Source: Bufo bufo
Lineage: Eukaryota; Chordata; Amphibia; Anura; Bufonidae
Reading direction: 5' to 3'
Length of the DNA stretch: 64,000 bases
Assembly: GCF_905171765.1 (NCBI RefSeq)
Contig: NC_053392.1
Location: 450,342,722-450,406,721, forward strand
Part shown: piece after piece, positions 49,970-60,344 of the stretch
Numbering within the stretch: position 1 is the stretch's first letter
Layout of the letters: each line of letters opens with the position of its first letter
Made by a program: the position numbers and the translations under genes
The notes under the pieces: generated by a model
The model's database searches: none
What the model saw: the letters and a program-made list of their open reading frames with translations, nothing else
Told to the model about the DNA's origin: nothing

Positions 49970-52035
49970 CTGGTTTCACGTCAGCAGAGAATCAGTCTCT
50001 TCATGCCATAGCAAAGAATCTGGCTTCATGTCAGCACAGAATCAGTCTCTTCATGCCATAGCAGAGAATCTGGCTTCATGTCAGCACAGAATCTGTCTTC
50101 ATGTCATAGCAGAGAATCAGGCTTCACGTCACCCACCACTGGAACAGGCCACTGTCACACATTTAGGCCCCGGCACCCAGACAGAGGAGAGCGGTCCCGT
50201 AACAGAGAATCTGGCCTTATGTCAGCGCAGAATCTGTCTTCATGTCATAACAGAGAATCAAGCTTCACGTCACCCACCACTGGAACAGGCCACTGTCACA
50301 CATTTAGGCCCAGGCACCCAGTCAGAGGAGAGAGGTCCCGTAACAGAGAATCTGGCTTGATGTCAGCACAGAATCTGTCTTCATGTCATAGCAGAGAATC
50401 AGGCTTCATGTCACCCACCACTGGAACAGGCCACTGTCACACATTTAGGCCCAGGCACCCAGGCAGAGGAGAGCGGTCCCGTAACAGAGAATCTGGCCTT
50501 ATGTCAGCGCAGAATCAGTCTTCATGTCATAGCAGAGAATCAGGCTTCACGTCACCCACCACTGGAACAGGCCACTGTCACACATTTAGGCCCCGGCACC
50601 CAGACAGAGGAGAGCGGTCCCGTAACAGAGAATCTGGCCTTATGTCAGCGCAGAATCTGTATTCATGTCATAGCAGAGAATCAGGCTTCACGTCACCCAC
50701 CACTGGAACAGGCCACTGTCACACATTTAGGCCCAGGCACCCAGGCAGAGGAGAGAGGTCCCGTAACAGAGAATCTGGCCTGATGTCAGCACAGAATCTG
50801 TCTTCATGTCATAGCAGAGAATCAGGCTTCACGTCACCAACCACTGGAACAGGCCACTGTCACACATTTAGGCCCAGGCACCCAGTCAGAGGAGAGAGGT
50901 CCCGTAACAGAGAATCTGGCCTTATGTCAACACAGAATCTGTCTTCATGTCATAGCAGAGAATCAGGCTTCACGTCACCCACCACTGGAACAGGCCACTG
51001 TCACACATTTAGGCCCAGGCACCCAGGCAGAGGAGAGAGGTCCCGTAACAGAGAATCTGGCCTTATGTCAGCACAGAATCTGTCTTCATGTCATAGCAGA
51101 GAATCAGGCTTCACGTCACCCACCACTGGAACAAGCCACTGTCACATATTTAGGCCCCGGCACCCAGACAGAGGAGAGAGGTCCCGTAACAGAGAATCTG
51201 GCCTTATGTCAGCGCAGAATCTGTATTCATGTCATAGCAGAGAATCAGGCTTCACGTCACCCACCACTGGAACAGGCCACTGTCACATATTTAGGCCCAG
51301 GCACCCAGGCAGAGGAGAGAGGTCCCGTAACAGAGAATCTGGCCTTATGTCAGCGCAGAATCTGTATTCATGTCATAGCAGAGAATCAGGCTTCACGTCA
51401 CCCACCACTGGAACAGGCCACTGTCACACATTTAGGCCCAGGTACCCAGGCAGAGGAGAGAGGTCACGTAACAGAGAATCTGGCCTTATGTCAGCGCAGA
51501 ATCTGTCTTCATGTCATAGCAGAGAATCAGGCTTCACGTCACCCACCACTGGAACAGGCCACTGTCACACATTTAGGCCCCGGCACCCAGACAGAGGAGA
51601 GCGGTCCCGTAACAGAGAATCTGGCCTTATGTCAGCGCAGAATCTGTATTCATGTCATAGCAGAGAATCAGGCTTCACGTCACCCACCACTGGAACAGGC
51701 CACTGTCACACATTTAGGCCCAGGTACCCAGGCAGAGGAGAGAGGTCCCGTAACAGAGAATCTGGCCTGATGTCAGCGCAGAATCTGTCTTCATGTCATA
51801 GCAGAGAATCAGGCTTCACGTCACCCACCACTGGAACAGGCCACTGTCACACATTTAGGCCCAGGCACCCAGGCAGAGGAGAGAGGTCCCGTAACAGAGA
51901 ATCTGGCCTGATGTCAGCACAGAATCTGTCTTCATGTCATAGCAGAGAATCAGGCTTCACGTCACCCACCACTGGAACAGGCCACTGTCACATATTTAGG
52001 CCCAGGCACCCAGGCAGAAGAGAGGTTCATTCAAC
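49970..52035. repeat. 141-bp-unit tandem array, 3' of hAT-B2 transposase
   Basis: About 13-14 units marked by CATGTCATAGCAGAGAATC and CACTGGAACAGGCCACTGTC, period 141 bp. As 141 is divisible by three, one plus-strand frame stays open for 659 codons (50078-52057) with a 47-residue repeat (SRESGFTSPTTGTGHC). The frame homologous to the hAT-B array (ENQASRHPPLEQ, GTQTEERGP) is open only at 50028-50360. Units look like the 31-codon hAT-B unit plus 16 extra codons. The array is antisense to the transposase. Confidence 0.93.
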
Positions 52036-52141
52036 TTTGGGTTGCCCCGCAATATAATGGTAAAATGAAATTAAAAATAGTATTGAATGAAGAAGTGCCC
52101 TGGAGTAGAATAATATATTGTTAAGGGGAGGTAGTTAATAT

Positions 52142-55100
52142 CTAATCTGCACAAGGGATGGACAGGTCCTGTGGGATCCATGCCTGGTTCATTTTTATGA
52201 ACGTCAGCTTGTCCACATTGGCTGTAGACAGGCGGCTGCGTTTGTCTGTAATGACGCCCCCTGCCGTGCTGAATACACGTTCAGACAAAACGCTGGCCGC
52301 TGGGCAGGCCAGCACCTCCAAGGCATAAAAGGCTAGCTCTGGCCACGTGGACAATTTGGAGACCCAGAAGTTGAATGGGGCCGAACCATCAGTCAGTACG
52401 TGGAGGGGTGTGCACAGGTACTGTTCCACCATGTTAGTGAAATGTTGCCTCCTGCTAACACGTTCCGTATCAGGTGGTGGTGCATTTAGCTGTGGCGTGG
52501 TGACAAAACTTTTCCACATCTCTGCCATGCTAACCCTGCCCTCAGAGGAGCTGGCCGTGACACAGCTGCGTTGGCGACCTCTTGCTCCTCCTCTGCCTTC
52601 GCCTTGGGCTTCCACTTGTTCCCCTGTGACATTTGGGAATGCTCTCAGTAGCGCGTCTACCAACGTGCGTTTGTACTCGCGCATCTTCCTATCACGCTCC
52701 AGTGTAGGAAGTAAGGTGGGCACATTGTCTTTGTACCGGGGATCCAGCAAGGTGGCAACCCAGTAGTCCGCACACGTTAAAATGTGGGCAACTCTGCTGT
52801 CGTTGCGCAGGCACTGCAGCATGTAGTCGCTCATGTGTGCAAGGCTGCCCAGAGGTAAGGACAAGCTGTCCTCTGTGGGAGGCGTATCGTCATCGTCCTG
52901 TGTTTCCCCCCAGCCACGCACCAGTGATGGGCCCGAGCTGCTTTGGGTGCCACCCCGCTGTGAACATGCTTCATCCTCATCCTCCTCCACCTCCTCCTCA
53001 TCCTCGTCCTCCAGTAGTGGGCCCTGTCTGGCCACATTTGTACCTGGCCTCTGGTGTTGCAAAAAACCTCCCTCTGAGTCACTTTGAAGAGACTGGCCTG
53101 AAAGTGCTAAAAATGACCCCTCTTCCTCCTCTTCCTCCTGGGCCACCTCCTCTTCCATCATCGCCCTAAGTGTTTTCTCAAGGAGACATAGAAGTGGTAT
53201 TGTAACGCTGATAACGGCGTCATCGCCACTGGCCATGTTGGTGGAGTACTCGAAACAGCGCAACAGGGCACACAGGTCTCGCATGGAGGCCCAGTCATTG
53301 GTGGTGAAGTGTGTCTGATCCGCAGTGCGACTGACCCGTGCGTGCTGCAGCTGAAACTCCACTATGGCCTGCTGCTGCTCGCACAGTCTGTCCAGCATAT
53401 GCAAGGTGGAGTTCCACCTGGTGGGTACGTCGCATATGAGGCGGTGAGCGGGAAGGCCGAAGTTACGCTGTAGTGCAGACAGGCGAGCAGCGGCAGGGTG
53501 TGAATGCCGGAAGCGCGAACAGACGGCCCGCACTTTATGCAGCAGCTCTGACATGTCGGGGTAGTTGCGAATGAACTTCTGCACCACCAAATTCAGCACA
53601 TGCGCCAGGCAAGGGATGTGCGTCAAACCGGCTAGTCCCAGAGCTGCAACGAGATTTCGCCCATTATCGCACACCACCAGGCCGGGCTTGAGGCTCACCG
53701 GCAGCAACCACTCATCGGTCTGTTGTTCTATACCCCGCCACAACTCCTGTGCGGTGTGGGGCCTGTCCCCCAAACATATGAGTTTCAGAATGGCCTGCTG
53801 ACGTTTACCCCGGGCTGTGCTGAAGTTGGTGGTGAAGGTGTGTGGCTGACTGGATGAGCAGGTGGAAGAAGAGGAGGAGGAAGCTGAGTAGGAGGAGGAG
53901 GAGACAGGAGGCAAAGAATGTTGCCCTGCGATCCTTGGCGGCGGAAGGACGTGCGCCAAACAGCTCTCCGCCTGGGGCCCAGCCGCCACTACATTCACCC
54001 AGTGTGCAGTTAGGGAGATATAGCGTCCCTGGCCGTGCTTACTGGTCCACGTATCTGTGGTTAGGTGGACCTTGCCACAGATGGCGTTGCACAGTGCACA
54101 CTTGATTTTATCGGACACTTGTTTGTGCAGGGAAGGCACGGCTCTCTTGGAGAAGTAGTGGCGGCTGGGAACAACATACTGTGGGACAGCAAGTGACATG
54201 AGCTGTTTGAAGCTGTGTGTGTCCACCAGCCTAAATGACAGCATTTCATAGGCCAGTAGTTTAGAAATGCTGGCATTCAAGGCCAGGGATCGAGGGTGGC
54301 TAGGTGGGAATTTACGCTTTCTCTCAAATGTTTGTGAGATGGAGAGCTGAACGCTGCCGTGTGACATGGTTGAGATGCTTGGTGACGCAGGTGGTGGTGT
54401 TGGTGGTACATCCCATGTTTGCTGGGCGGCAGGTGCCAACGTTCCTCCAGAGGCAGAGGCCGAGGCGGCGGCAGCAGCAGCAGAAGAGGCCGAGGCAGCA
54501 GCAGAAGAGGCCGAGGCGGCAGCAGCAGAAGGGGCAGCAGGGGGAGCCTGAGTGACTTCCTTGTTTTTAAGGTGTTTACTCCACTGCAGTTCATGCTTTG
54601 CATGCAGGTGCCTGGTCATGCAGGTTGTGCTAAGGTTCAGAACGTTAATGCCTCGCTTCAGGCTCTGATGGCACAGCGTGCAAACCACTCGGGTCTTGTC
54701 GTCAGCACATTGTTTGAAGAAGTGCCATGCCAGGGAACTCCTTGAAGCTGCCTTTGGGGTGCTCGGTCCCAGATGGCGGCGGTCAGTAGCAGGCGAAGTC
54801 TCTTGGCGGCGGGTGTTCTGATTTTGCCCACTGCTCCCTCTTTTGCTACGCTGTTGGCTCGGTCTCACCACTGCCTCTTCCTCCAAACTGTGAAAGTCAG
54901 TGGCACGACCTTCATTCCATGTGGGGTCTAGGACCTCATCGTCCCTTGCATCGTCTTCCACCCAGTCTTGACCCCTGACCTCCTGTTCCGTCTGCACACT
55001 GCAGAAAGACGCAGCAGTTGGCACCTGTGTTTCGTCATCATCAGAGACGTGCTGAGGTGGTATTCCCATGTCCTCATCATCAGGAAAAATAAGTGGTTGT

Positions 55101-55576
55101 GCGTTAGTGCATTCTATCTCTTCCACCCCTGGGTAAGGGCTAGGTGGATGCCCTTGGGAAACCCTGGCAGCAGAGTCTTCAAACAGCATAAGAGACTGCT
55201 GCATAACTTGAGGCTCAGACAGTTTCCCTGATATGCATGGGGGTGATGTGACAGACCGATGGGCTTGGTTTTCATGCGCCATCTGTGCGCTTTCTGCAGA
55301 AGACTGGGTGGGAGATAATGTGAACGTGCTGGATCCACTGTCGGCCACCCAATTGACTAATGCCTGCACCTGCTCAGGCCTTACCATCCTTAGAACGGCA
55401 TTGGGCCCCACCAAATATCGCTGTAAATTCTGCTGGCTACTGGGACCTGAGGTAGTTGGTTCACTAGGACGTGTGGCTGTGGCAGAACGGCCACGTCCTC
55501 TCCCAGCACCAGAGGGTACACTAACACCACCACGACCATGTCCACGTCCGCGTCCCTTAATAGATGTTTTCCTCAT
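52142..55576 (-). CDS. hAT-B2 transposase, 1144 residues, intact
   Basis: Cuts and pastes the element using its terminal repeats; acts in the nucleus. N-terminus 1-35 is Arg/Gly-rich (KGRGRGHGRGG). 150-250 is acidic. A BED-type zinc finger is at about 283-330 (Cys299, Cys302, His323, His328 in CTLCHQSLKRG and HLHAKH). 345-376 is poly-Ala/Ser. The RNase H-like core shows HLTTDTWTS (Asp508), VVCDNGRN (Asp637), PCLAHVLNLV and PTRWNST (718-724). Glu/Asp runs lie around 830-900. The hAT dimerisation region near 1050-1130 contains SVLSERVFSTAGG with the likely catalytic Glu and LTFIKMNQAW. No stop or frameshift. The start Met follows tandem-repeat leader DNA and aligns with the hAT-B start. Confidence 0.93.
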   Translation of the reverse strand: MRKTSIKGRGRGHGRGGVSVPSGAGRGRGRSATATRPSEPTTSGPSSQQNLQRYLVGPNAVLRMVRPEQVQALVNWVADSGSSTFTLSPTQSSAESAQMAHENQAHRSVTSPPCISGKLSEPQVMQQSLMLFEDSAARVSQGHPPSPYPGVEEIECTNAQPLIFPDDEDMGIPPQHVSDDDETQVPTAASFCSVQTEQEVRGQDWVEDDARDDEVLDPTWNEGRATDFHSLEEEAVVRPSQQRSKRGSSGQNQNTRRQETSPATDRRHLGPSTPKAASRSSLAWHFFKQCADDKTRVVCTLCHQSLKRGINVLNLSTTCMTRHLHAKHELQWSKHLKNKEVTQAPPAAPSAAAASASSAAASASSAAAAAASASASGGTLAPAAQQTWDVPPTPPPASPSISTMSHGSVQLSISQTFERKRKFPPSHPRSLALNASISKLLAYEMLSFRLVDTHSFKQLMSLAVPQYVVPSRHYFSKRAVPSLHKQVSDKIKCALCNAICGKVHLTTDTWTSKHGQGRYISLTAHWVNVVAAGPQAESCLAHVLPPPRIAGQHSLPPVSSSSYSASSSSSSTCSSSQPHTFTTNFSTARGKRQQAILKLICLGDRPHTAQELWRGIEQQTDEWLLPVSLKPGLVVCDNGRNLVAALGLAGLTHIPCLAHVLNLVVQKFIRNYPDMSELLHKVRAVCSRFRHSHPAAARLSALQRNFGLPAHRLICDVPTRWNSTLHMLDRLCEQQQAIVEFQLQHARVSRTADQTHFTTNDWASMRDLCALLRCFEYSTNMASGDDAVISVTIPLLCLLEKTLRAMMEEEVAQEEEEEEGSFLALSGQSLQSDSEGGFLQHQRPGTNVARQGPLLEDEDEEEVEEDEDEACSQRGGTQSSSGPSLVRGWGETQDDDDTPPTEDSLSLPLGSLAHMSDYMLQCLRNDSRVAHILTCADYWVATLLDPRYKDNVPTLLPTLERDRKMREYKRTLVDALLRAFPNVTGEQVEAQGEGRGGARGRQRSCVTASSSEGRVSMAEMWKSFVTTPQLNAPPPDTERVSRRQHFTNMVEQYLCTPLHVLTDGSAPFNFWVSKLSTWPELAFYALEVLACPAASVLSERVFSTAGGVITDKRSRLSTANVDKLTFIKMNQAWIPQDLSIPCAD

Positions 55577-55596
55577 TGTTCCCGTTCACAACAATT

Positions 55597-56600
55597 TTGA
55601 GAATGGCAAATTTGGGAATGCTTTTTCAACCCAGAACAAAAAGTCTGCTTTTACGGTCACTACAAATAACTTGACCAGCTAAAACTGTGCAGATTTGGTT
55701 GAATAGAGATGTGAGACCTGTTTTTTTTTGCGCTGTGCGACAGTTATAGGTTTGATCACAGAATGACACTTCTATCAGCACGCTAGCGTGTGTCTTAGGT
55801 TTTTCTGAATCACACTATCAATACCTTCAATGTAAGATTTTCTTTTTGGGATAGATTTCAAGTAGGCCTCAAATACCACAAACTAGTTATTTTCAGAATG
55901 GCAAATTTGGGAATGCTTTTTCAACCCAGAACAAAAAGTCTGCTTTTACGGTCACTACAAATACCTTGACCAGCTAAAACTGTGCAGATTTGGTTGAATA
56001 GAGATGTGAGACCTGTTTTTTTTTTTTGCGCTGTGTGACAGTTATAGGTTTAATCACAGAATGACACTTCTATCAGCACGCTAGCGTGTGTCTTAGGTTT
56101 TTCTGAATCACACTATCAATACCTTTAATGTAAGATTTTCTTTTTGGGATAGATTTCAAGTAGGCCTCAAATACCACAAACTAGTTATTTTCAGAATGGC
56201 AAATTTGGGAATGCTTTTTCAACCCAGAACAAAAAGTCTGCTTTTACGGTCACTACAAATAACTTGACCAGCTAAAACTGTGCATATTTGGTTGAATAGA
56301 GATGTGAGACCTGTTTTTTTTTGCGCTGTGTGACAGTTATAGGTTTAATCACAGAATGACACTTCTATCAGCACGCTAGCGTGTGTCTTAGGTTTTTCTG
56401 AATCACACTATCAATACCTTCAATGTAAGATTTTCTTTTTGGGATAGATTTCAAGTAGGCCTCAAATACCACAAACTAGTTATTTTCAGAATGGCAAATT
56501 TGGGAATGGTTTTTCAACCCAGAACAAAAAGTCTGCTTTTACGGTCACTACAAATAACTTGACCAGCTAAAACTGTGCAGATTTGGTTGAATAGAAATGT
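55597..56600. repeat. ~296-bp tandem repeat in hAT-B2 5' leader
   Basis: GAATGGCAAATTTGGGAATG recurs at 55601, 55897, 56194 and 56489, periods 295-297 bp, about 3.4 units. Units differ mainly in the length of a T run. They lie directly upstream of the transposase start, where hAT-B has its 227-bp array. The unit sequences differ. Confidence 0.93.
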
Positions 56601-56639
56601 CAGGTCTATTTTTTAGGCGCTGGGTGACAGGCTCAACTT

Positions 56640-56925
56640 GCCCCTGATGTAATATATGGCCAAAAAATAACCACACTGTTGATGGTTAAATGCACTTGGG
56701 TGACACAGGCTCAGCCTGCACCAGATGTAGTATACGGCCAAAAAATAACCAGACTGTTGATGGTTAAATGCACTTCTTTGACACAGGCTCAGCCTGCAGC
56801 TAATGTAGTATATGGCCAAAAAATAACCAGACTGTTGATGGTTAAATGCACTTCGGTGACACAGGCTCAGCCTGCAGCTGATGTAGGATATAGCACAAAA
56901 TAACCACACTATCGATGGTTAAATA
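56640..56925. repeat. 78-bp tandem repeat in hAT-B2 5' region
   Basis: GGCCAAAAAATAACC recurs at 56658, 56736 and 56814, with a shortened unit at about 56893. Units contain GTTGATGGTTAAATGCACTT and GACACAGGCTCAGCCTGCA. Confidence 0.9.
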
Positions 56926-57549
56926 CACTTGGTGATAGCTCGTGCTGGCGCACCACAAGTCACAAAATGGCCGCCGATCACCCCAGAAAAAAAGTGATCT
57001 AAAAACGCTCTGGGCAGCCTCAAAAAAGTGAGCAAGTCAATAATAGCACTTCAATGATCCACAGCTGCAGATCGATCACAGAATGAAGTCTTTTGGAGGA
57101 GTTAATCTGCCTAATCTCGCCCTAACGTCGCAGCTGCAACCTCTCCCTATACTGATCATAGCAGAGTGACGTGCGGCGCTACGTGACTCCAGCTTAAATA
57201 GAGGCTGGGTCACATGGTGCACTGGCCAATCGCCAATCACAGCCATGCCAATAGTAGGCATGGCTGTGATGGCCTCTTGGGCCAAGTAGTATGACGCTTG
57301 TTGATTGGCTGCTTTGCAGCCTTTCAAAAAGCGCCAAGAAAGCGCCGAACACCGAACCCGAACTCGGACTTTTACGAAAATGTTCGGGTTCGGGTCCGTG
57401 TCACGGACACCCCAAAATTCGGTACGAACCCGAACTATACAGTTCGGGTTCGCTCATCCCTAGTAAGCAGCAAACGCATTCCACATTAGTAACACAAATT
57501 ATAACCGCGTTACTGTAGGCAACTGCATCACATTTAAAAAAACTTCTGA

Positions 57550-58600
57550 CAGATGATGGGGAAGAAAAAGGCTGGGAAGATCCCCAGAACCATACCAGAG
57601 ACCCCAGGAGCCCTCCAGTCCCTGACTTTGGACTCATACTTGCAGAGGAGCACGGACCATGCGGCCTCCAAGGTGGCGTCGCCTCGTTCCTCACCAGCAC
57701 CAGACCTCATGTGGCGATTAATAGATTGCTGACTCCCACTTCAGCGCTGCACTCCCTGCCCGGAGGAATGGAATCTTTGCAGTCCCCTAAAGCCCTGCCA
57801 CACATCGCCCCAACAGAGGACCTGGCACAGAGGTCCGAGGCTGCCTCTAATGCCTCATGGGCTGAATGTGGCAATAGATGAACTCAGGCCAGAGGACCTG
57901 GAGATTGGGCAGCCTTCATAACTACAGGATGCCAAACTAGCTCAGACTTCCCCCAGAATGTCGCCTGAGGACGCTGCAGCCACTTCCTTATGGGAACCCT
58001 CCCCCATCTACGGGCTCCAGCTGAGGTACAACATGTTCCCCCTAGGAACAGATCACTGAAAAAGGTTGGAGAATCCTCTTAAAACCTCCAGCATTGATGC
58101 ACCTCTCGATCAAGACAACCTCCTTCACCAGTGCCTCTTCTGCTAGAAAGCTGCCTCCTCTTCCTTGGAGACCTAACAAGCCTGACAAATCTGTAGATGA
58201 CCAGTCTCTGCCAGACTCTGAGTTCCCTGCATCAGTGGGTATTGGTGTCCCTCAGATCTTGCGATCTCGCTCCTCATCAAGGCGATGTTCAACTTCCTCA
58301 TCTGACTCTAATGATCCTAGTTCTCCCATTAAATCTCCTCCTAACTGTTGGTCTTATATCCAACAATTGCATACAAAGCAAGATTTTCAGGCCCTTATCT
58401 CAGAAGTAAAATATGCCTTTTAAAAGGAATTAGCTGCAGTAAGAAGATGTACAAAACGTGGGCCATCGTCTACACAAGCTAGAAGAGGATCATAATGCTT
58501 CACGAACAGTGATTCGCACCCTTCAAGTTCAAACATCTTCTCATACCCTCCAAATCTCAACTGGGTCCTTCACATAGATGGTTTCTTAACTAGGACACTG
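57550..58600 (+). pseudogene. LINE (L1/Tx1-like) ORF1 remnant
   Basis: Starts MMGKKKAGKIPRTIPETPGA at about 57553, then LTLDSYLQRSTDHAASK. A stop near 57729 and frame changes follow. The frame 58094-58423 gives SSRRCSTSSSDSNDPSSP and CWSYIQQLHTKQDFQALISE. Coiled-coil pieces (LHKLEEDHNASRTVIRTLQV) are readable to about 58560. This basic-Ser-rich then coiled-coil pattern fits a LINE ORF1 RNA-binding protein. It could belong to the same family as the ORF2 remnant at 28095-39000. Confidence 0.65.
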
Positions 58601-59179
58601 AACTAACCTTTGTCCCTTGTTTTTCTTCACTAAGAAGGTATATATGTTCTATAGGGGTGTTTACTTTATGTCCCTTTTATCTATGGAGTCCTAGGGAGGG
58701 AGACTATTGCTATTTTGAGTGACCCTTCACAACGTGTTGAGACACGATTAAATTGTTATTTTCAAATGGTCACTAGGACCAATAGTTGTCTCTTGGTTGA
58801 CACGTGTGATAGTTGAAACTAAAACGTAACATTTATTATTTATTGTAAATAAAACATTACACTAAACTGACATTTAAAATTATCAGCTATGCCTGCATAT
58901 AAATCATGAGTTTTATTATCAGTTATGGAGCCCTGGGATAGATATGGAGGTGCTACTGGTCGCTCTGCTCCCTTATTCTGCTAGGCTGCTTTATATTTAG
59001 CAGCCAAAACAGCTTGATTCTATTGCCAGCTCTGTTACTGCACAGTGCTGGGTCTCACGCGATGACTGCTGTGCACTCAACTCCACATTATCTGCCTATC
59101 TGGCTACCACTGTCTTGGCAGTTATCAGTGTTGAAACGCAGGCATACACTGTCTAAAATCACATGCTCTACAGGACACT

Positions 59180-59230
59180 GCCCTCCGACATGTTTCGCCA
59201 AATTAACTTGGCGTCTTCAGGGATATCGGC
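59180..59230 (-). ncRNA. Hammerhead-like motif in PLE-4 3' region
   Basis: Minus strand: CTGAAGA core, stem II CGCCAA/TTGGCG around GTTAAT, GAAAC, self-complementary ACATGT and GTC then GGAGGG. Stem I has only about three sure pairs (TCC with GGA). The residue after the first core strand is C, giving either an extra base or a C-G closing pair that uses G12. Core otherwise complete. Confidence 0.58.
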
Positions 59231-60120
59231 AGTCTGCTGTAGAGGGGGGCGTGACCGGAGCTTATAAGACCTTCCTTCACTGATGTCACAACGTTTGTAA
59301 CCACTGTGGTTACATATTGTTACTTGTATATTCTGTGGCCTATCAGGGATCTGCTTGTTTCTAATTGTCTCCTCCCCCTTATTTTCCCCCTTCCTCCAAT
59401 AACCTCCTCCGTACCTATTGTATTGCGCATGCGTCAGAACCCCAGTTTATGTCGTTGCCGGCGGTTAATACTGCGCATGCTCCTATACTTATATTCGGCC
59501 CTCGCTTCTCAGCACTAGATGCGCCGCGTCCTTAGTCCATTCTGCGCCTGCGCCCCACACTTAGGATCGCTCGTATCCACTATGCGCTTGCGCTCCGTCC
59601 TGAGCTTGGACCGTTCCGTCAGTTTCACTGTAATTAGTGGGTATCTGCCTGTTCGGTATTTCTACCCATTTGATTCTTATGTATTGTGTATTGTGTACTA
59701 TTTCTGGAGATACTGAGATAGCAGTTACTCGACTTTAGACATCTCAGCATTTTTATTTTATTATATTCCTCTGGCAGTGACGATGTTATAATTATTCCTC
59801 CTCTATGAGGATGTTGATTTTTTTCTCATATGCTTATTATACAGTCATTTGATCTGCATTGCCTAAACTCCAGGCTGCATACCATCACCAGGGCTTTATA
59901 TTGTGTTTACCTACTGCTGACTGGTCTATTCGTCCATACATTTAGAATGCCATCTCTACACCACTATTTTGATAGTTATAAATAGCATACACAATATTTA
60001 TTCATTCATAAGTGCTAATTTCTACCTTTTATTTCATTACAGATGACACCCTCCATGTGTGTGCCATCCGCCAGGCTACTCCTAACATGGTAAGTATATG
60101 TCTGTTGTATAGGGTTATAA

Positions 60121-60152
<32 letters not shown>
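60121..60152. repeat. Homopolymer of 32 G
   Basis: Uninterrupted G run on the plus strand, flanked by TTATAA and AATTGACA. It could fold into G-quadruplex. Length in the real genome may differ, since such runs are error-prone in sequencing. Confidence 0.85.
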
Positions 60153-60153
<1 letters not shown>

Positions 60154-60344
60154 ATTGACACTATTCAGCCGTTCCTCTCCTCTTTTTGGAGTTATGGATG
60201 TCCCTGAATTTTAAAGCTCCTGTTGGTCTTGCCCTATTTTCATATTATACTGCATTTTGTTTATTTATGTTATAGTGCAAATATTCTTTTAGTTGTCATA
60301 GTTTATTAATAGTTATACATGTGATCTCCTCCGTGGGTTCCTTA

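Larger units (their letters stand above)
49654..57462 (-). mobile_element. hAT-B2: complete hAT transposon with intact transposase
   Basis: The 8-bp target-site duplication GTAAGCAG lies at 49646-49653 and 57463-57470. Terminal repeats are TAGAGTTGAGCGAAC at left and TAGGGATGAGCGAAC at right (reverse complement), with GTTCGGGT-type subterminal repeats. It is 7809 bp. On the minus strand: 5' region with 78-bp and 296-bp tandem repeats, a 1144-codon transposase, and a 141-bp-unit array at the 3' end. It shares ends and gene with hAT-B. Nothing visible rules out activity. Confidence 0.93.
58601..60344 (-). other. PLE-4 3' non-coding region
   Basis: No coding motif apart from the hammerhead-like element. 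Repeated TGCGCATGC motifs and CGCTTGCGCTCC-type GC-rich sequence occur at 59420-59600, resembling the GC-rich part downstream of PLE-3. A pure run of 32 G lies at 60121-60152. Confidence 0.55.

Noticed and set aside
50078..52057. 659-codon plus-strand open frame as a real repetitive protein gene
   Set aside because: It lies wholly in the 141-bp array, where a period divisible by three keeps frames open. The frame homologous to hAT-B's is different and closed, so coding is not supported.
52347..55682. Plus-strand frames opposite the hAT-B2 transposase
   Set aside because: They are mirror frames of the GC-rich transposase gene with low-complexity translations.
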